From a virus: 64,000 nucleotides of DNA. A model generated the notes under the pieces. It saw only the letters and a program-made list of their open reading frames with translations. It ran no database searches and was not told the DNA's origin. A program made the position numbers and the translations under genes. Positions 21,184-28,845 of this stretch are shown piece by piece. Every line of letters starts with the position of its first letter. The first letter of the stretch is position 1. Location of the stretch: positions 1 through 64,000 of IMG/VR virus record IMGVR_UViG_3300020477_001008; one strand, given 5' to 3'.

Positions 21184-21833
21184 TGAAGAAACTTGTAATA
21201 TACTTTTTTTTAATTTATTTGTTCGCTTGGAAGTTAGTTGGTTATGCAGAAGCAAAAGACAAATACGATGAAGTTATTTTTACAGAACAAGCACAATTAA
21301 TTTTTGATACTACTTTACACGATTGGAAAGAGCACTATACAGATATCAATGAAGATCAAGTTAGATGTATGGCACAGAACATTTACTTTGAAGCAAGAGC
21401 AGAAAGTATGTTAGGTAAGACAGCAGTTGGCTTTGTGACTATTAATAGAGTTAATGATGATAGATGGCCTAACACCATTTGTAAAGTTGTTCATCAAGGA
21501 CCGCACAGAGAAAGTTGGAAAACTAAACAAGATGAGACACTAGCAGATGAAGATAGAATTTATTATCCTAGAAAGCACAGATGTCAATTCAGTTGGTATT
21601 GTGATGGTAAGAAAGATATTATTTGGGCAAACTATTCAGACGGTAGAACAATAGAACAGAATGCTAGAGCTTGGTTTGATAGTATAGTGATTGCACTAGC
21701 AGTTATGACTGGGCACGTCAACGATAACACAGACGGCAGTTTATACTATTACAATCATCACCTAGTATATCCTACTTGGGCTGATACACAAGAACTAAAA
21801 GTGATTATAGGTAATCACACATTTATGAGGTAA
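21183..21833 (+). CDS. SleB-type cell wall hydrolase
   Basis: This 216-aa protein has a signal peptide (MKKLVIYFFLIYLFAWKLVG then YAEA) and the Hydrolase_2/SleB signature MAQNIYFEARAE (catalytic Glu70). GKTAVGFVTINRVNDDRWP and CQFSWYCDGK follow. The family cleaves peptidoglycan glycan strands (lytic transglycosylase-like). With a signal peptide it would act in the periplasm. It is placed among early-type genes rather than lysis genes, so it may remodel the wall during infection. Confidence 0.9.
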   Translation: MKKLVIYFFLIYLFAWKLVGYAEAKDKYDEVIFTEQAQLIFDTTLHDWKEHYTDINEDQVRCMAQNIYFEARAESMLGKTAVGFVTINRVNDDRWPNTICKVVHQGPHRESWKTKQDETLADEDRIYYPRKHRCQFSWYCDGKKDIIWANYSDGRTIEQNARAWFDSIVIALAVMTGHVNDNTDGSLYYYNHHLVYPTWADTQELKVIIGNHTFMR

Positions 21834-21834
21834 T

Positions 21835-21999
21835 ATGGATAGCGATTTATTTCAATATATACAGAAACTACAAGCAGAAAACAAGGCTTTAAAACTACAG
21901 GTTGCAGAAGAAACCAAAGAAAAGTACCAATTATATAACAGAATTAAGCACTTGACAGAATCCAAAAATAGTGTACATTTAAACAATAAAGAGAGGTAA
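21835..21999 (+). CDS. Micro-gene, 54-aa coiled-coil protein
   Basis: MDSDLFQYIQKLQAENKALK is followed by LQVAEETKEKYQLYNRIKHL, an uninterrupted charged helix with heptad leucines. It starts 1 nt after the hydrolase stop. The promoter of the next gene lies inside its last third. No clear Shine-Dalgarno beyond ATGAGG. Confidence 0.5.
   Translation: MDSDLFQYIQKLQAENKALKLQVAEETKEKYQLYNRIKHLTESKNSVHLNNKER
21952..21979 (+). promoter_or_regulatory. Sigma70-like promoter, 16-nt spacer, intragenic
   Basis: TTGACA (21952-21957), 16 nt, TACATT (21974-21979), within the 54-aa gene and driving the gene at 22005. Confidence 0.65.
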
Positions 22000-22004
22000 A
22001 CTAT

Positions 22005-22985
22005 ATGGAGAAATTTACAACAAGACTTACAATAGCAATAATGGCGCTGATGGTTATGTTATCAATTTCAAATCAGGCTAAAGCAGGTTGGTATGATACC
22101 GCTAGTAAAGATCACAAGAAGTGGGCTAAAGAATTTTATCAAGTAAAAGACAAAGACAAATATACTAATGTTCACGAAACATTATTATCAGATGATATCA
22201 AACTAAAGTTTGGTTATATTAAATTTCCTGGAATCGAAATGAAGAGTTCTTTAAAGTCTGGTAAGAATAACTTTGCAGAAGTAATTGGTGCACAAGAGAT
22301 TGCTTACAATGGAGAAACATTTCATTCTATTATAGTTGACCATAGTAAATGCTACAAAGGTGAATGGGGTAATGACTGTGGTTCAAGTGGTGGTAGCAGT
22401 AGATCAGAATTAAAAGCAAAAGGTTATACATTTAACGAAGGCACAGAGAAATGGATTAACTATGCGGTACTGCCTGCAAACAATATTTTATTTGATGGTA
22501 GAAGCAGAACATTCACAGTTGGACAATGTCATCCACAAGATGATGACGGTGAAAGAATTACTTGGATGATCAAGTTCAGAGACAATACATTAGAATTAAA
22601 TCATAACTTCAAAAGCACACAACAAAATGATGGTACTTGGAAAAGAGGTTATGAAGTGTTTAGAACATTAAAGACATTTTCAGCTAATGAAAACAATGGT
22701 AGCTTTGATTGGACTAACATCAGAATCAACTTTAAGAATAGCAAGAAGGCAGATGGTAAATTACACATTTGGATAGATGGCAAACTGGCTTATGAATACA
22801 CAGGTCCTACTAACTGGAACGATGGTAAAAGAGACAAATGTCAGTTTAAATTTGGTTTATACACTAATGGTAATTTGACATCACCCTACAAAGAGCATAT
22901 GGAGAATATGACAGTATTTGTAGACTATATGGCTATTGCTAAAACAGAAGCAAAATTAGAGAAATTGCTTAAGAAAGACAAGTAA
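22005..22985 (+). CDS. Secreted polysaccharide-lyase-like protein (heparin lyase I / jelly-roll type)
   Basis: This 326-aa protein has a signal peptide (residues 1-27, ending SNQAKA). SSRSELKAKG (RSELK at 133-137) is typical of lyases that bind acidic sugars with Arg and Glu. Beta-strand-rich segments such as ITWMIKFRDNTLELNHNF and KLHIWIDGKLAYEYTGP follow, as in heparin lyase I-like jelly rolls. It probably cuts an acidic polysaccharide at the cell surface. The family is inferred from motif and strand pattern. Confidence 0.65.
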   Translation: MEKFTTRLTIAIMALMVMLSISNQAKAGWYDTASKDHKKWAKEFYQVKDKDKYTNVHETLLSDDIKLKFGYIKFPGIEMKSSLKSGKNNFAEVIGAQEIAYNGETFHSIIVDHSKCYKGEWGNDCGSSGGSSRSELKAKGYTFNEGTEKWINYAVLPANNILFDGRSRTFTVGQCHPQDDDGERITWMIKFRDNTLELNHNFKSTQQNDGTWKRGYEVFRTLKTFSANENNGSFDWTNIRINFKNSKKADGKLHIWIDGKLAYEYTGPTNWNDGKRDKCQFKFGLYTNGNLTSPYKEHMENMTVFVDYMAIAKTEAKLEKLLKKDK

Positions 22986-22994
22986 AATAGGGGA

Positions 22995-23022
22995 TTGACA
23001 AAATGGGTAAATGTGTTAATAT
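22995..23022 (+). promoter_or_regulatory. Sigma70-like promoter, 16-nt spacer
   Basis: TTGACA (22995-23000), 16 nt, TAATAT (23017-23022), for the 17-kDa-antigen-like gene. Confidence 0.75.
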
Positions 23023-23053
23023 TAATAATATGCAAACAACAACAGAGGAGAAA

Positions 23054-23563
23054 ATGAATATAAAAGACTATATTTCAATTTCGATTATTGCTTTGGCTTT
23101 TATGCTTATCACTGGGATAGCAAAAGCTGAAGAGTTCAAAACAATATCAGGTTCTGTTGTAGGCGTTGAGGCTATATACGAAACCAAAAACATCCACGAG
23201 CCGCACGAACATTGTACGATACAGGAAGTTCCTATATACGGACAAGACCAAGGTGCGAATATCGTAGGTGCTATTATCGGTGGCTACATAGGTAGCAAGA
23301 TCGGTGGTGGTAAAGGTAATGATATAGCAATAGGTACAGGTGCAGTTATTGGTTCACAAATAGGCAACAAAAAGATAGTTGGCTACAAACAGGTTAGAAC
23401 TTGTGAAACAACCTACACTACCAGCTTACAAAAGGTTTTGAACTATTACATAATATCGTGGAAATCAAACGATGGTATGTTTAGCGGTAAAGCGAAAAGC
23501 ACAAAGCATTGGACTACTGGAGATCACATCAAAGTTAGACTGATAGCTCAACCAGTATTATAG
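23054..23563 (+). CDS. 17-kDa surface antigen-like glycine-zipper protein
   Basis: This 169-aa protein starts at ATG 23054 after GAGGAG (an in-frame ATG at 23030 lies almost at the predicted +1). A signal peptide (ISIIALAFMLITGIAKA) precedes a mature domain with glycine-zipper repeats (GANIVGAIIGGYIGSKIGGG, then GTGAVIGSQIGNKK, residues 68-105). Conserved cysteines flank it (HEHCTIQEVP, VRTCETTY). It resembles the Rickettsia 17-kDa antigen/SlyB family of alphaproteobacterial outer-membrane proteins. It is probably host-derived. Confidence 0.8.
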   Translation: MNIKDYISISIIALAFMLITGIAKAEEFKTISGSVVGVEAIYETKNIHEPHEHCTIQEVPIYGQDQGANIVGAIIGGYIGSKIGGGKGNDIAIGTGAVIGSQIGNKKIVGYKQVRTCETTYTTSLQKVLNYYIISWKSNDGMFSGKAKSTKHWTTGDHIKVRLIAQPVL

Positions 23564-23585
23564 AACAACCATAACTTGCAACCAA

Positions 23586-23613
23586 GGGCGGGCCTTAAAA
23601 TCCGCCCTTTTTT
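23586..23613 (+). terminator. Intrinsic terminator
   Basis: GGGCGG/CCGCCC (23586-23591/23602-23607) with a 10-nt loop and six T residues, ending the 17-kDa-antigen-like transcript. Confidence 0.85.
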
Positions 23614-23618
23614 AATGG

Positions 23619-23646
23619 TTGACGGATAGCCAATTTCTGCTATTAT
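23619..23646 (+). promoter_or_regulatory. Sigma70-like promoter, 16-nt spacer
   Basis: TTGACG (23619-23624), 16 nt, TATTAT (23641-23646). An ATG at 23653 is exactly at the predicted +1, and a second start with GAGGAG follows at 23671. Confidence 0.7.
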
Positions 23647-23670
23647 AACACTATGAACAGAGGAGCAATT

Positions 23671-23943
23671 ATGCAAAAAGAAATGTTAAAAGGCCAAGGT
23701 GCTAATCCACTACCATTTGATTGTGTAGTATTGGATAGACCTGAAACGATCAAGAACCCATATAGCGGCGAGTCAGTAGAACTACAACCAGATGCAGTAG
23801 CAGTATATGATTGTATCAAAGGTGCTGAACTATTAGCACAAGGTATAGACGATGGCGGACATCCGTTATGGTGCAAGGTTAGAGAAGGCCTAGATTGGTT
23901 TAGACAATACTATGCCAAAGAGTATATGGTATTGTTAGATTGA
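23671..23943 (+). CDS. Hypothetical protein, 90 aa
   Basis: From ATG 23671 after GAGGAG it reads MQKEMLKGQGANPLPFDCVV, then DRPETIKNPYSGESVELQPD and a helical, aromatic end (LDWFRQYYAKEYMVLLD). A leaderless start at 23653 would add six residues. No family is recognised. Confidence 0.6.
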   Translation: MQKEMLKGQGANPLPFDCVVLDRPETIKNPYSGESVELQPDAVAVYDCIKGAELLAQGIDDGGHPLWCKVREGLDWFRQYYAKEYMVLLD

Positions 23944-24056
23944 TTAAAAAGATCATTAAACTGGTAGCCAGTTACTATGCAGGATACATAGGTGGCTGGT
24001 TGCTAGTGTTTACCCTACTAGCGATTGCAGGTGCAATAATCTGTATCACTTGCTAG
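23940..24056 (+). CDS. Micro-gene, 38-aa membrane peptide (TTG start)
   Basis: The frame from TTG 23940, overlapping the previous stop, gives LIKKIIKLVASYYAGYIGGW then LLVFTLLAIAGAIICITC. It parallels the 40-aa peptide at 13383 (K-I/L-K-L, SYYA, hydrophobic run, terminal Cys), which supports translation despite the weak start. Confidence 0.45.
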   Translation: MIKKIIKLVASYYAGYIGGWLLVFTLLAIAGAIICITC

Positions 24057-24977
24057 ACTTTTCAAAATAAAAAAAAGAAAAAAATATTTTTCGACCTCGA
24101 CCGTGTATATGCGTCTGGGGTCGGAAACCTGAGAATGGGGCTAACGATTGCTAATAAAAAAAGTGGGCTATTATATAGGCGGCGAGATAAAAAGGGCTAT
24201 ATGCAATAGAGGTAAAAGCGAATGCTTTTTAAACTAAAGCACTTGCTTTGGTTTAGACTAGGAAAACAAATGTGGTTGAGGAAACTTGGTTGCTAAAAAA
24301 ATTACGCAGTAAAATTTTATGGGCTAGTGTATAGGCGACGGACTTATATGCATAGCTGATATGGTTAGGTATGCAAAACTAACATAACGGACTTATATGC
24401 AGTTAAAACGTACTTTAATACATTAGAAGCACTTTGATACTACTGAATATGGTTATGACGCTTAAACAGAAGGATATGCACGTTTAAAGGCGGTATTTAC
24501 AACGTACCTACCATTAGATCCTGTGGATAGTAAAAAGAACCCTAGAGCATAAGAATACTGTGGATCTCTCGGGCTAGTCAACACTTGAGCGAAGCGAATG
24601 CTTATAAGGGTTATTCAATATAACCACTGTGTCTACTGTATACCACTAGTTGTGAAAAGTTCAGCCCACCCAATTCCAAGGATCACTATAACGTTCCAAT
24701 TCACTTTTATATGGCTTTGCACTCAAACGTAGTACTATTACAAAACCAATAATAAGGATATAAAGCGTCATATAAAGTATATATGATTAACCAGGGTTAG
24801 AACACCTTTAGCTACTGTCAGAACGGTGGATTGTTCCTAGAGCTGAAAGCGAAAGGCTGACCGTACTATTAAGTGGTAGTTAACTAGCTTGAAAAATCGT
24901 TCGTACACATAAAAATTAATACTAATACATCTCTATTAAAATATAACACATACACATATTAGTAAAAATATATCGCG
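24057..24977. other. Non-coding region with short direct repeats
   Basis: About 0.9 kb without an acceptable ORF, following a long A-rich tract at 24062-24092. It holds a 20-nt repeat GGGCTATTATATAGGCGGCG (24165-24184), present again as GGGCTAGTGTATAGGCGACG (24321-24340). CGGACTTATATGCA occurs twice (24339-24352, 24388-24401), and there are GCGAATGC/GAAGCGAATGC runs. It could be a replication origin, a packaging region or one or more RNAs; nothing decides between these. Confidence 0.5.
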
Positions 24978-25115
24978 GCATACACATACAGCAAATAATA
25001 AAAAACACATACGCCAAAATTTTTAAACGCATACACACCTCTAAAATAAAAAATCGCATACAAACCTATGTAAAAATACACATACACATACATAAAAAAA
25101 TAGGACGCATACACA
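24978..25115 (+). repeat. Iteron-like GCATACACA repeats in very AT-rich DNA
   Basis: GCATACACA occurs at 24978-24986, 25029-25037 and 25107-25115, with a one-mismatch copy (GCATACAAA) at 25056-25064 and related ACACATAC motifs near 25005 and 25078-25092. Copies are separated by A/T tracts and spaced about 27-51 nt. The array directly precedes the promoter at 25133. It resembles iterons of replication origins or a cluster of protein-binding sites. Confidence 0.55.
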
Positions 25116-25132
25116 ATTGGCTGTATAATAGC

Positions 25133-25160
25133 TTGACTTTTAAGCAATATATGTTATATT
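25133..25160 (+). promoter_or_regulatory. Sigma70-like promoter placing +1 at an ATG
   Basis: TTGACT (25133-25138), 16 nt, TATATT (25155-25160). The ATG at 25167 is exactly at the predicted +1, so the mRNA is expected to be leaderless. Confidence 0.65.
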
Positions 25161-25166
25161 ACTACT

Positions 25167-25406
25167 ATGGGAATTAACTTTGATCTTCCAGAAGAGCAAC
25201 CAATTGAAACAGTATGGATTACTTGTACAGATAAGAACAAGACTATGGAAGCCAATGTAGTTTCTAAAAGACAGCACGAAATTGTTATGGTTACTAAAGA
25301 AGGTAATATTAGATTAAGTTTTAAAAAAGCAAACAGCTTTGGTAAAATCAAAGAAGGAGTTTGGACATCTAATATGGCAGGATATGAATTTGTATATACA
25401 GAATAA
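25167..25406 (+). CDS. Hypothetical protein, 79 aa, predicted leaderless
   Basis: MGINFDLPEEQPIETVWITC is followed by alternating strands (MEANVVSKRQHEIVMVTKEG, NIRLSFKKANSFGKIK), like a small beta-barrel. There is no Shine-Dalgarno; the ATG coincides with the promoter's predicted +1. It is followed directly by the 159-aa gene. No family is recognised. Confidence 0.6.
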   Translation: MGINFDLPEEQPIETVWITCTDKNKTMEANVVSKRQHEIVMVTKEGNIRLSFKKANSFGKIKEGVWTSNMAGYEFVYTE

Positions 25407-25886
25407 ATGGCAACAGAAAAAACTAAAAAACTACTGGACAAGCTCAACGATATTACGAGCACTCATAAAGATCTTAACGTACCCAAACACATACCTACTA
25501 GCAATATTATGTGGGTATCAGTTCTAGATATGTACGATTTTCCTAAACACTATGACAAAGTCAAAAAGCACAAAGAAGTAGATGAGGATGGTGTAGAGGA
25601 TTCTTGGTTTTACTATGATAGAATATATGGAGCAAGTCATACGCAAAGATTGATACAAGCAGATGGTTCAGAATATCAAGGCAAAATTTACGATAGACGT
25701 AAAGTTATAAAAAGAGAAGATGGTACTAAATTTTATACTAGATGTCATCAGACAGCAGATGGAAGATGGTTTGATGGATCTGGAATGCCTATGACACCAC
25801 CCACAGAGATAGACAATGAACAAGATGAAAAACAAATACCTGAAGAAGCCCAGTCCGAAGAGAAGGAAACTGGCTCGCAAGAATAA
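25407..25886 (+). CDS. Hypothetical protein, 159 aa
   Basis: It starts at the codon after the previous stop. It has a helical head (MATEKTKKLLDKLNDITSTH), a central part with WFYYDRIYGASHTQRLIQAD and YDRRKVIKREDGTKFYTRCH, and a Pro/Glu-rich disordered tail. No family is recognised. Confidence 0.6.
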   Translation: MATEKTKKLLDKLNDITSTHKDLNVPKHIPTSNIMWVSVLDMYDFPKHYDKVKKHKEVDEDGVEDSWFYYDRIYGASHTQRLIQADGSEYQGKIYDRRKVIKREDGTKFYTRCHQTADGRWFDGSGMPMTPPTEIDNEQDEKQIPEEAQSEEKETGSQE

Positions 25887-26094
25887 GTTCTGGCTAAAGC
25901 TTAAAGGAACTTATCAAGAAGATACTACTATGTTAGATCACGACGAACTAGCAAAAGATGTAGAAAGATTGATTGCGGCTGTACAGCAAGATATGATGTG
26001 GGACGACAAAGATGTAAAAACCTGGGATATGATACAACAAGGAATTGTAGATTGGTCAGGAGAAGTAGCTAAAAAATATAGGAAGAAAAAATGA
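25816..26094 (+). CDS. Hypothetical protein, 92 aa (start uncertain)
   Basis: The first 40 residues are very basic (KNKYLKKPSPKRRKLARKNK) and overlap the end of the previous gene in another frame. The rest is an acidic helix (DHDELAKDVERLIAAVQQDM). A start at 25930 (MLDHDELAK) would remove the overlap, but neither start has a strong ribosome-binding site. Its stop overlaps the next ATG. Confidence 0.5.
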   Translation: MNKMKNKYLKKPSPKRRKLARKNKFWLKLKGTYQEDTTMLDHDELAKDVERLIAAVQQDMMWDDKDVKTWDMIQQGIVDWSGEVAKKYRKKK

Positions 26095-26216
26095 TTAGAT
26101 ATATAACAACTTTGATTTGGGAATTAATTAAAGACATTTTTACTGACTTAAAAATATGGTTATATGTAATGCTTATTATAGGAGTTAGTATTATTATTAA
26201 TTGGGCTTTGTTCTAA
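26091..26216 (+). CDS. Micro-gene, 41-aa membrane peptide
   Basis: MIRYITTLIWELIKDIFTDL is followed by KIWLYVMLIIGVSIIINWALF. It starts at an ATGA overlap and ends at a TAATG overlap. One C-terminal transmembrane helix, with a longer amphipathic head than the other peptides. Confidence 0.6.
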   Translation: MIRYITTLIWELIKDIFTDLKIWLYVMLIIGVSIIINWALF

Positions 26217-26404
26217 TGAGTGCCGTATATTATAAGGTTACAGTTACTAAAAATGATATGGAATGTACCTTATATTGGTGGGAAAAAACTTATTCTAAGT
26301 TATTGGAATCAGTTGACTTTTTGTACAAATATGCTAAAGTAGATGCAGTAGAACTTGAAATGATAACAAAAAAAGAATGGCATAAAGGAGAATATGGTTT
26401 CTAA
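26216..26404 (+). CDS. Hypothetical protein, 62 aa
   Basis: From the TAATG-overlapping ATG it reads MSAVYYKVTVTKNDMECTLY, a strand followed by a helix (SKLLESVDFLYKYAKVDAVE). It overlaps nadE and carries that gene's GGAG site near its end. No family is recognised. Confidence 0.55.
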   Translation: MSAVYYKVTVTKNDMECTLYWWEKTYSKLLESVDFLYKYAKVDAVELEMITKKEWHKGEYGF

Positions 26405-27149
26405 AGAAATATCAAGTTGGATTAAAAGTTATGCTGGAGAGCATAACAGAGAAAGTTTAGTTGTTGGTATATCCGGAGGCATTGATAGTTCAGTTGTTAG
26501 TACTTTGTGTGCTATGACAGAACTACCTGTATATGCTTTAACTATGCCTATAAGACAAATTGAAAGTCAAAACGATTTAAGTATGAAACAAGGCGAATGG
26601 CTTGTTAAAAAATTTAACAATGTATCTCATTGTATTATTCCTTTAGATTCAGTTTATAATAATTTTCAAGATAGTTTAGGCAGTCCTTTTGATAATGAAC
26701 TTGCTTATGCAAATACAAAATCAAGATTACGTATGGTAACACTACACCAAATATCTGGATCTAAAAAAGGTTTAGTTGTAGGTACAGGAAACAAAGTAGA
26801 AGATTTTGGAGTAGGCTTTTTTACAAAATATGGAGATGGTGGAGTTGACTTATCACCAATTGGCGACTTGTTTAAATCTGAAGTTTATGCACTAGCTAAA
26901 GAACTTGATATAATGCAAGAAATAATTGACGCACCACCAACAGATGGTTTGTGGGAAGACGGTAGAACTGATCAAGATCAACTAGGTGGATTAACTTACG
27001 ATCAAATGGAACGAGCTATGGACTTAGATCAAAAAGGTGCAATTACAATTGATGATGATAGTGTATTAATACAAAACTATAGAAATATTAGAAAACAAAA
27101 TTTACATAAAATGGAACCAATACCAATCTACAAAAAGGAGTATAAATGA
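26394..27149 (+). CDS. nadE: NH3-dependent NAD+ synthetase
   Basis: This 251-aa protein has the ATP-pyrophosphatase P-loop SGGIDSS (residues 27-33). GTGNKVEDFGVGFFTKYGDG, a DLSPIGDLFKSEVY segment and PTDGLWEDGRTDQDQLG follow, all characteristic of NadE. It makes NAD from nicotinic acid adenine dinucleotide, ATP and ammonia. Length fits the stand-alone bacterial enzyme without a glutaminase domain. A phage copy would raise NAD supply during infection. Confidence 0.92.
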   Translation: MVSKEISSWIKSYAGEHNRESLVVGISGGIDSSVVSTLCAMTELPVYALTMPIRQIESQNDLSMKQGEWLVKKFNNVSHCIIPLDSVYNNFQDSLGSPFDNELAYANTKSRLRMVTLHQISGSKKGLVVGTGNKVEDFGVGFFTKYGDGGVDLSPIGDLFKSEVYALAKELDIMQEIIDAPPTDGLWEDGRTDQDQLGGLTYDQMERAMDLDQKGAITIDDDSVLIQNYRNIRKQNLHKMEPIPIYKKEYK

Positions 27150-27667
27150 TAAAGCATATCTGCGCCACACTATTGCTGGCTTGTAATTTAATATCTCAAC
27201 CAGTAAGTTATGAAACAAAAGATCAGTTTGTTCATCTTATTAAAGAGTGTGCAGTTGAATATAATGCTTACTTTGCCGAACCAGATAAAAGAATTCCTGT
27301 GCCATTAGTTGTAGCAGTTGCAGGACACGAGAGTGGTTGGGGTACTAGTAGATTTGCAACAGAAGGCTATAACTTTTTTGGAATTTATGCAGGACCTAAT
27401 GCAGTAGATTATATGGTACCAAAAGATAACGATCAAATTAAATTAGTAAAATTTGAATCAATATGTGATGGTGTGTATGGCTTTATGGATCTGTTATCAA
27501 AAGATAAACGATATAAAGACTTTAGAGATCAATTAATACATCAATGGATATCTGATGATATTAATTATGATGCATTAGTTTATCTATTATCACCTATATA
27601 TGCTACTGACCCAGGCTGGGGTCCTAAAGTATTACAAACAATTAAGCAATTAGAATTAAAATATTAA
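27146..27667 (+). CDS. Bax/FlgJ-type N-acetylglucosaminidase
   Basis: This 173-aa protein has a short secretion-like N-terminus (MIKHICATLLLACNLISQPV). The glucosaminidase signature is AVAGHESGWGTSRF with the catalytic Glu62, then EGYNFFGIYAG. The family cleaves peptidoglycan glycan strands. It is a likely lysis or wall-remodelling enzyme. It is coupled to nadE (ATGA-like overlap), and its stop shares the palindrome TTAA with the converging amidinotransferase gene. Confidence 0.88.
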   Translation: MIKHICATLLLACNLISQPVSYETKDQFVHLIKECAVEYNAYFAEPDKRIPVPLVVAVAGHESGWGTSRFATEGYNFFGIYAGPNAVDYMVPKDNDQIKLVKFESICDGVYGFMDLLSKDKRYKDFRDQLIHQWISDDINYDALVYLLSPIYATDPGWGPKVLQTIKQLELKY

Positions 27668-28734
27668 CTAAAGTAATCTTCTTGATTACCTTCTCTTATA
27701 GTATCCATTGTTAAACAATGTATTCCACCATCCCAGAAATGTTTGTGTCGCCAATGCCACGGCCAAGCTTCTATTCCGTGAGCTTTAAATTTATCGTATG
27801 TTTCTTTATGGTAGCCGTTAGTAATTACTAAATTTTCATTTACACTAAAGCAGTTAACATCAAATACTGTTTCATCACAATAGCCAATCCATTCAGTTAA
27901 GTACTCTGAAACAAATTCTTGATACCATCTTTTTTTACGTGTTTTTGTAAAATAGTCAGGTACGTTCCACGCAGTCTTAGGCACTTCGATTACGTCCCAA
28001 CTTTTTAAAACTTCTGGAATATCTTCTTTATCCCAACAAGCAAGAAGTCCTGGTCTTAGTAATGCTAACTTACCATCAAGGTGTCCACCTACATTAACAA
28101 TATGATATCTAAACTTATCACCGAATGCTCTTTGTAACCATTCCATACCTAAGTTAGAACCTTTGCCTTTATGATGACCACGTGTTGGATGTACAGCAGA
28201 ATAAAAAATATCTTTGCCACATCTTAATATATTTGCTGAATGATACAATATTTTTTTATCATCGTGTTCTTCATATCCTTGTGTTGGACTATCAAAGTTA
28301 GGCATAGGCATTGAAATCCAATTATTACCTTGCTTATAATATTCTATAAAATGATTGTAAGTACCCCAGTTTTCAAAAAAACGACCATTGTTACCTGTGT
28401 AAAAATGAACTAACGTATCTCCATAAACACCAGCAGTATCTCTTGGTTGAAGTGGATGATTTGGAAATTGAAATTTAAATTTGCTTAAATCAATTTGGCC
28501 AAACTTCTTGTTTAAGTCAAATGTTATTTCTGGTCTTAATACATTAACACCAACACTTTCTAAAAAGTCTTTGACTTTTAAAACATCTTCTTCAGTCTCT
28601 TCGAATATTTGTTTTAGCCCAGCACGTAAATCATCTTCAGGAAATTGCTCTTTAGTTAACCAGTCTGTTGTATAACCTTTACCTAGTATAACTTCTTTTA
28701 ATGGTTGGAACTCTGTCCAAGAATTAGCTTTCAT
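27664..28734 (-). CDS. Amidinotransferase (glycine/inosamine amidinotransferase family)
   Basis: This 356-aa protein begins SWTEFQPLKEVILG like family members and contains VGGHLDGKLALLRPGLL (catalytic-His region). It ends with HFWDGGIHCLTMDT carrying the nucleophile Cys340. These enzymes move an amidino group from arginine to an amine, making guanidino compounds. Length is near that of full enzymes, and the His and Cys regions are intact. The product in this phage is unknown. A late-type octamer precedes the gene. Confidence 0.85.
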   Translation of the reverse strand: MKANSWTEFQPLKEVILGKGYTTDWLTKEQFPEDDLRAGLKQIFEETEEDVLKVKDFLESVGVNVLRPEITFDLNKKFGQIDLSKFKFQFPNHPLQPRDTAGVYGDTLVHFYTGNNGRFFENWGTYNHFIEYYKQGNNWISMPMPNFDSPTQGYEEHDDKKILYHSANILRCGKDIFYSAVHPTRGHHKGKGSNLGMEWLQRAFGDKFRYHIVNVGGHLDGKLALLRPGLLACWDKEDIPEVLKSWDVIEVPKTAWNVPDYFTKTRKKRWYQEFVSEYLTEWIGYCDETVFDVNCFSVNENLVITNGYHKETYDKFKAHGIEAWPWHWRHKHFWDGGIHCLTMDTIREGNQEDYFS

Positions 28735-28762
28735 TTGTACACCTTTTTTATTATTATATTAT

Positions 28763-28770
28763 TATTTATT
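28763..28770 (-). promoter_or_regulatory. Candidate T4-like late promoter
   Basis: AATAAATA on the minus strand, 28 nt upstream of the amidinotransferase ATG; AAAAAAGG then serves as the ribosome-binding site. Confidence 0.45.
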
Positions 28771-28845
28771 TTATTAAGATGTGTACTATCACACCGGTTG
28801 GATTGTTAAGATTGTAATGTTTTTAAAGTTTAAAAAATAGAAGAA

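Noticed and set aside
24978-25115. CATACACA repeats as a CRISPR array
   Set aside because: Units are only 9-10 nt with irregular A/T-rich gaps and no cas genes.
24959-25147. 62-aa Tyr-rich minus-strand ORF
   Set aside because: A translation of the CATACACA repeat array; low complexity and no start signal.
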